Origin: Tyto alba
Lineage: Eukaryota > Chordata > Aves > Strigiformes > Tytonidae
Assembly (NCBI RefSeq): GCF_018691265.1
Contig: NW_024881282.1
Coordinates: 50,041,122-50,105,121, forward strand
Length of the DNA stretch: 64,000 nt
Reading direction: 5' to 3'
Part shown: in pieces, positions 56,906 through 64,000 of the stretch
Layout of the letters: every line of letters starts with the position of its first letter
Position numbering within the stretch: the stretch's first letter is position 1
Notes under the pieces: model-generated
The model's input: the letters and a program-made list of their open reading frames with translations, nothing else
Told to the model about the DNA's origin: nothing
The model's database searches: none
Made by a program: the position numbers and the translations under genes

Positions 56906-59900
56906 ACCAACCCACAACTTAGTGTGACTAATTAGTCCCTAATGGCAAAATTCTTGAGTGCAAAGATTTGATGATAAGCTCCATACAGACCACAGACACT
57001 CTGCTAACCTCCTCTTTTCTGAACCACCACCAGTTAACGTGCCCCTCTGAATTTTATATACACAAACACATCCTATACGTACTTCACCATAAAGGGGCAA
57101 CCTGAGCTGTGCTTAAACAACTCAGCAGGAGCTAGGAGTCATTTCTACCATTAGCAAGAGAGACAGGATCCTGCTTATCAACTTGCAGCTTTACAAAGAC
57201 AGCTGCTCTCTGGTTCCCAAGTCCACAAATTACAAGGTAATACTGAAATGTAAACCCAGGTATATATTTTGTACAATTTTCCTGACAAAACCTTACATTA
57301 TGTGCTGTTAAATGTGTTGTAAATGATATATTATATAAATTAGTTGAAACACCTCATGTCAAGTCCTCCCTACAGCTTGTAGTTTGATAGGTAAGCAGAA
57401 AACACAGCCTTTGTTTATTTTTGTACTATATTAAAGTAGAAAGACCAGGCATGCTTGAAAAATCAACTCAAAACCATTTTCAGAAAGTCATACAGAGTAG
57501 CACAAGACATTAGTGATGACGATGATAATAATTATCACCTAGACATGCATGGCCAATATTGTATTTCCTCAACTAGTAACCACATTATACCATATTACAT
57601 GTGAAAAAGTGGATTGTGCAGATATTTTGCTTTGTTTCAGTAATGTATCTCTCAGTCACTTTTTTTTTTGTATCTTCCCTCTTTCTCACTTTCTTAAAAC
57701 ATTGTGAAGGAAACTGCAACTCTCAAAAAAAGTCTACATTTGCTTGGCTCTTTCAATATTCCACTTCTCATGGTAAGAACGCTTAAGTTAAAAAAGGAGC
57801 AGAAGCAGTTCCTTTCTCCTTGCCCCCACCTGACTACCAGACTCAAACAAGAGGATGAGGGGAGCGGGGAGCTCACAGCCTTTCTCTTCAACCCTCTTAT
57901 CCTACAGCCATCCTTTTCCCTCCAGCTGGCCAGCACCAGGGCCTCTGCAATGCTCTCCCACTTAATCCCTGCCCTCACTGTGGCTGCACAGATGTGACTA
58001 TTTTCAATTTAGCAAACACTTCTAGACTGCCCAGGGACCAGACTCCAGCTTGCTCTACATCCACTGTGTCAGCTCTGCAGGGACAAAACCAGCAGCACAT
58101 TTCCTTTGCAGCTCAGGACTGATGGGGCACAAAGAGCAAACCTATCAAGGCTGATACATGGTGGCTTCTGAAAGCAGAATGGAGAGAAAGATGATGAAAT
58201 CACCTGTAATAATTCTTCCCTTTCTGATCTGAATTCCTAAGAGGCATTTTCCTCTCTTCCTAAAGCCACTGTCCTCCCTACAATGGCTGAGCTGTTAATG
58301 TCACTATCTTTTGAAACAGGACATGTTAATGGCAAGCTTGCTTTGGGCATATTGCTTCAAGCTCATTAATATGCATGTTCTCTCTCCATTCATTTGTTTC
58401 TCTATTTACTTTGAAGTTGGCCTTGCTGGAACCTGCACTGCTTTTCTGTCTTAAAACTTGGCTGGCATTTCTCAGCTCACTGTGTCTCTCCTTTTTATAC
58501 AGGACTGAAATGGGACCAAATGTTGCAGAAGTCAGTTAATAGCACCTTGGTGCCCAGATGAATTAATCTCTTGGCCTCCTCACCTTCACTGCTCAGAGAT
58601 GTTCCTTCTACCTGCTCTCAAGTTGACCATTTATGTTGAAAGTTTTAGGGCAAGTAACATCTCTGTATTCATCAAGCACCTGACCCATGGGGAGTACAGC
58701 CCCTCATTGTGCTCCTACAAAACCTAACACCACCTGGGTTACCTTAAGTCTCTCTCTAAATGTCTCTTCCACCTGAAAGAGCTATTTCCAGCATGGGAGG
58801 AGAAATCAGCTTTGACTCAGATACCAAATTTTCAGTGTGATGAGGGAAAGTGATTCAGCTGTCTTATTTTTGGCTTTGTGATTCAGGAGCAGCTCATTGT
58901 TCGGATGACAGAGTCAGTCATAACTGGGAACTTCTGTGAGGGGGAGGAGTAAAAGCATTTATATAATATTCAGAGGTCACTTTATAATAGTATCTCTGCC
59001 CAAACAGATCAGCCCAAGATAGTTCTCTGCAATAGGCCCATGTCATCCAAAGTTATTTTGGGTTAAAAGACTTGGACATATGTTTTCCTCAAAGTATGTA
59101 CGGGGACAGCCAGTTAGGCAGTTTCTTTTGAGGCTGCAGGTTGTGACAAAGTAGTTCTGCTTCCTACTAAGTCCCTACCTAGGAAACATACAAATAGACA
59201 CACAAGTGTCATGACTCCTCCATGCAAACGAGTTTCTTCTCAGTAAACATCCATTAGAAAACCAAAGGACACACCCTAAAGCACGTGAGAAGAACGAGCC
59301 ATGAGCAAGACACTGAGCCTTGTCTAACTAAGGAGTTAGGCCACTTTGATTAAATAAATTTAGTAGCCTCTTCTGGAGGGCTACAGGATTAAAATCAAAT
59401 AAATGGATACAAACGTCTCTCTCAGCAGATGGGACTCTAAACCACTGATAAGCCAGTGCATCAAAACTATTACAGTTTAACTGGACCTGGTTTGAATCCA
59501 CCTTCAACACAGTGTCCAAGTTACTTCCAACCCTTTAAATCCCCACTACACTTCTTGTGTAGAAAATCATTAGTATGCTGAGTAATTTTCAAAGTAACCA
59601 ATTCTTCTGCTGGATCTCACAGAATTTTTCATGAGATAAAATATTTAAATATCAAGTTGTTTTTTAATACAATATAGTTCATTAAATTATTTGCAGCATT
59701 AGTTTTAACAGGAGCCACATAAGGAAGCATACAGTAAATTAAAACAACTGAACAGAGCAAGTAGTCTAGACTAGGGCTCACTAACCTATGTCATACCACA
59801 AAGGGCTGCATACAAGTTATTTGGAAATGTCAATACAGCAAGGCTGACAGGTAGGTGGGAGCCTAGAGGCCTGGCAACTTGACAGGGCCCTTCAGTGCAA

Positions 59901-60301
59901 CCTGAGGGTCCCTCACACAAGGGCCAAGAAGGCTCCAGTCAGGTAGTCAGTAGCATCTAACATCTTTAACACGCAACCTCTTCCAGTTCACACTATCTAC
60001 TGGCATGTGCCTCATTTTGATGCAACATAGGATCCATCTCACAGCTACTGGCCGAGGCTCTTCACCTTGGTCTAGATCTACTGCTGCACAGCCTTGGCTC
60101 AGTAACTACATATTCTCTGACACGAGCAGCAGCAAGGATGCAAGGTAATCTCAAAATCCATCACGCACTACAATACAGTGAACAGCTGCAAAACATAACA
60201 GTGAGTACAGAAATAGCAGTGCTAAGAGCCAAAGTGGCCACCTGTGGAGGATCTAACAGTGTAGAGCTGAGAGCACACACCAAAATGTTTTCCTGCTTGG
60301 C

Positions 60302-60320
60302 TTTTTTTTTTTTTTTTTTT
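60302..60320. repeat. Poly-T tract (19 bp) near TPH2 exon 8
   Basis: Uninterrupted run of 19 T, 300 bp downstream (in gene direction) of the exon 8 donor. In the TPH2 transcript it is poly-A. Confidence 0.9.
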
Positions 60321-60541
60321 CAAAATTACCTTGCTTACTTGTTTTCAGCACCTTAAAGTAGACAAAATCCATCTCAGCTAGCCCTGAAAATTGGTGGTTA
60401 TTGCAAATAAAAAGTAAAACTGACTACTTGAAGACTAGTGTGTTCAGCTTTACTATTATTAAAAACAATGGAAAAATTAACCTAAAGCTTTATGATTGTC
60501 ACATCACAGTGATCTGCAACCTGAAAATGCAGTCAGCTCTA

Positions 60542-60772
<231 letters not shown>

Positions 60773-61594
60773 TTATTACAGAAATTAATGCCATAATCAT
60801 TCCATAATTCATTTAACATAAGACATTTTACATGGGTCTCAACTCTGCTTTAAAAGTCTTAGCATGAAACATGGTTTTTATAGTGTAGTAGTTCTTCCCT
60901 GTGTATGGTTCTGTAGAAACGTACATGCTTGTTTCTATTAAATGGGTTTTATTTCATTTAACCCCATCAGTTCCATGATTTCCCTTTCATTTCCAGACTG
61001 AGTGGGAGGGCCACTGCTGTCTTCCAGGCTTAATACCATGAAGACTGAACTGCCCAAAGGAAAGTCAGATGTCTCACAAGTATACTTTTCAGCATTTCTC
61101 TCCACATGAATCAAGTTCAAAATCCAACACATTCCCTCTTCTCCATTCCCTTTTACACACGTGGGTGCAGGTCCACAACCAAACATTCTGTCACTTGCCA
61201 CTAGAAATTCAGGGCAATAATTACAGAGACTTCTGTGTGCTCTATTTCTCATTTAGTCCTGAGTTCCTACTGCAATTACTGGGTACTTTTGTTACACAGT
61301 CCACTTTTCACTAAGCAGAGTTTAGAAAAAGCAGAGAACCCGAATTGTTTCAGAAAGAACTGCTGTCCACATCTGTAAGTGCATTATTAGTCATGACAAA
61401 GTGCAGATACAAGTGTACAAAAAACTGCTAACCAACCTAACAAAAGTGCACATGCATCATCTAAAAAAGCTCTCAAACAATTCTGAAAGTTTTGGTGTAT
61501 TTGTTCACAGAAAATAATGGACTTGGTAGTAAAGTTCACTTTAAAAATCGGATCTGACATTTCCTTTGCTTTTGTCTCTTCAAAGACATTTCTC

Positions 61595-61611
61595 TTTTTT
61601 TTTTTTTTTTT
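61595..61611. repeat. Poly-T tract (17 bp)
   Basis: Uninterrupted run of 17 T followed by CCCC, within TPH2 intron 7. Confidence 0.9.
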
Positions 61612-63904
61612 CCCCTAAGCTGTAAACAAATCTTTTAGAGGCAGGGAGAAAACATCAAGTTTTCTGCTTTCCATCCAAAATCATCCAATTTGTCTTTTAT
61701 AAACTATTTTTGTTTGAAAAGACACAGAACCTGACACTTCAGATAAATCATGAACAGAAAAACAACACTCTACATAATTTAAAATCTCCTTACTCAGTAC
61801 TCTTCACCAAGAAGTCTGTGCCAACACTGTGCCTAGGTAGATAGTAGTAGATAGTAGTTTCTGAATGTGTGCAAATGAAGATTAGCATTTTTAGCATTCC
61901 TAGTTTGCCTCACCAAAAGCTTATCAAATACAGTTCCAGTATTGGAGGGTTACATACAAGTCTCTTCTCAGCCCAGATGGCCTCACTGACAGATGCTTAG
62001 CAACATTGGCTCATGTTATATTCATGCTTTTTGGTGAGACAAGCACCGCACTGAAGTTGCGCATGACAAGCCTGAGCCAATTTCATATACGAGTAATTCA
62101 TTCAACAGTACAGAGGAAGCACCAAACCTCATTTCTCTTCCTTCCTAGACATGTGTATTTCCCATACAAGCAAGGGAGGTAAATAGATACATGTGCCTGG
62201 CATGATAAAACAAACATGGTCCATGGACACTGACTACAGATTCAGTTGTAGCAATACAGGCTGAGTGCTCAAGTTTACTGTGCACCAGTATGTTTAGTCA
62301 ACACCCATGAACCACGTTTGGTAAGTACAACTGGCCGGGAACAGTATCAGACATTGTACTTACATAAGGAAAATTATTTGCATTTGTTTTTCACTGCCTG
62401 GTAAAGCCTGCCCTTCCTCCTGAAAGTAGGATCTTTCCTTCCTTGTTTCTACATCACTGCATGTCCTTTCAGGGCCTGGGAAATTCCCAATTTCTTCAAA
62501 AAGTGGCTGGTAAGAAGCCTTCTCTTTTATAATCTCCACATCGCTCTGGTGATGCTCTGAATCTCACAAGATGATCAAAGTTCCCTACCACAAGACCCGT
62601 AGCTTAGGTGGTATTCCCCTGCTCACTGGAGCTCAGACTTGAAAAACTGGCTGGCTCTGCATGGTATCCACCTCTTTATTCAGGAGATGGTTTGCATCAC
62701 CTGAGTAATCAATAAAGGTTAACGATCCTTCTTTAATTAATTCAGTTCCAGTCACAACAATTTCTTCTGTCATCTCCTGCAAAATGTAACTCTCTAGCAA
62801 TACAAAGGACAGCAGGGAAATGGATTCTGCAGTCTGGTAGATAGACCCAGAGAATTCTCAGTACCAAATAATTCACTGGAGGAACCTGACTCCTCCAACC
62901 ATCACCTTTCAACACAGAAACGGGCCACAAAGCCTGGTCTCTGGAAGTCCAGAGCTCTAACTCCAATTCTTACCTCCACTGGAGAAATCAACATTGATTG
63001 CTGAGCACTCCACCTTCACTGCATCAGTTCACATCTATTTAACTTCACACCAGTAGTTCAAGTAACAAGAGCAAAGATATAGTCGAACTGGCTACAAGTT
63101 CCTGGCTTTAGGTAAGTGTGCTGGTTTCGAGGCAGGCTTCTACAGCACCATCACTCCTATTGGTACCTCAGCGAGTGGCTACATCTCTCTTTCCAAATGC
63201 TGAAGCCACAACCCCCGGAAACAAGTAAGTAAAGATGTGTTATTCCTAGTTCTGCACCTGGACAAAGGCTTTTTTTGTGTCACATCCACCCTTGCAGGCA
63301 GCATGAGAACAGACAAAGTCCAGCCACATTAGCTTGTCTCTCCTGGCAAGGGGAGGAGGATGAGGGGGCAGAAGATATTTCTCTCATGCCTTTAGCTTGC
63401 AGATTCTTCCATTAAAACTATGCAAAGTAGTATTTTGAGTGTGCACTTATAAAGAGGGGAGCTTGAAACAAAAAGCATATGAACAAAAAAACAACAAAAA
63501 AAAAATCAGACAGAACCATGAGTGAGCATTTGGGATTGTCATTGGAGTCTTCTATTTCCCTGGCAGTCTGGCCCTTTACAGATAGTCTAAACAATATAAT
63601 TCTTTGCTTAACTACCAAGGCTTGATATTTTTGTTTTATTCAGAAAATAATTAAGTTCCTTTAATTTATTCACACACATTCCTCAGAGAAAATAAGATTT
63701 TTGTAATGTACTTTTCACAGCAAAAGATTTTTCTTGGAGTAAATTAGTTAGCAGAGCAGAGGAAATCTATATAGCTCTGTGAATATAGTAGAAACATAAT
63801 GAAACTCAGGAAGAAATGTTTTAAAATGCATACAGTAGCAATACAGATCACACCAAATGAACTCACTAATTTGTATCTAGCTCTATAGCCTGAGTGTTAA
63901 ATCT

Positions 63905-63942
63905 GATGGAAAGCCCACTGAAGTCAAAGGGAGTCTTTCTAC
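63905..63942. repeat. Possible ancient amniote repeat fragment
   Basis: 'cccactgaagtcaaagggag' resembles the 'cccattgaagtcaatggga' word found in many old reptile interspersed repeats. It is short, so it may be coincidence. Confidence 0.3.
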
Positions 63943-64000
63943 CAGGTTTATATCACTGAAATGCAACATTCACCAAACCAGCGACCTGCAGCAAACCCCA

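Overview
The window is vertebrate nuclear DNA, almost certainly avian. It has spliced exons with GT/AG borders, CR1 LINE copies with the bird-type 3' tail, a bird-type ERV LTR, MIR- and ancient-CR1-like relics, and no dense coding. The only protein-coding gene I can support is the 3' half of TPH2 (neuronal tryptophan 5-hydroxylase) on the minus strand. Its last four exons lie at 60620-60746, 40505-40600, 33060-33193 and 32799-32973. They encode the C-terminal 176 residues without any indel relative to the 490-residue human protein, and include all three iron ligands. Earlier exons must lie beyond position 64000.

Layout: 1-32798 is downstream of TPH2 and has no recognisable gene. It carries two related minus-strand ERVL-type LTRs (5582-6003 and 13381-14460), a CR1 tail fragment next to a TCC microsatellite (about 19825-20178), a 5'-truncated CR1 (about 23391-24314), an old CR1 relic (about 29105-29480) and long AT-rich stretches of unknown function. 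32799-64000 is TPH2: an 86-bp last intron, a 7.3-kb intron 9, a 20.0-kb intron 8 and at least 3.2 kb of intron 7. The introns hold old CR1-like relics, homopolymer tracts, a GC/CpG-rich patch (about 51615-51790) and a perfect 24-bp inverted repeat (53046-53221).

The most interesting signals are: (1) both LTRs keep a perfect three-unit heat-shock element (TTC-nn-GAA-nn-TTC) 73-80 bp upstream of a shared TATA-like box, which suggests a heat-responsive LTR promoter; (2) a perfect 24-bp inverted repeat with a 128-bp loop inside TPH2 intron 8; (3) TPH2 intron 10 is only 86 bp, and its retention would give an immediate stop that removes the tetramerisation helix; (4) the larger CR1 copy has lost the segment that should hold the reverse-transcriptase catalytic motif. 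I did not find a new multi-gene system. All identifications were made by eye and from memory of the families, without any database search.
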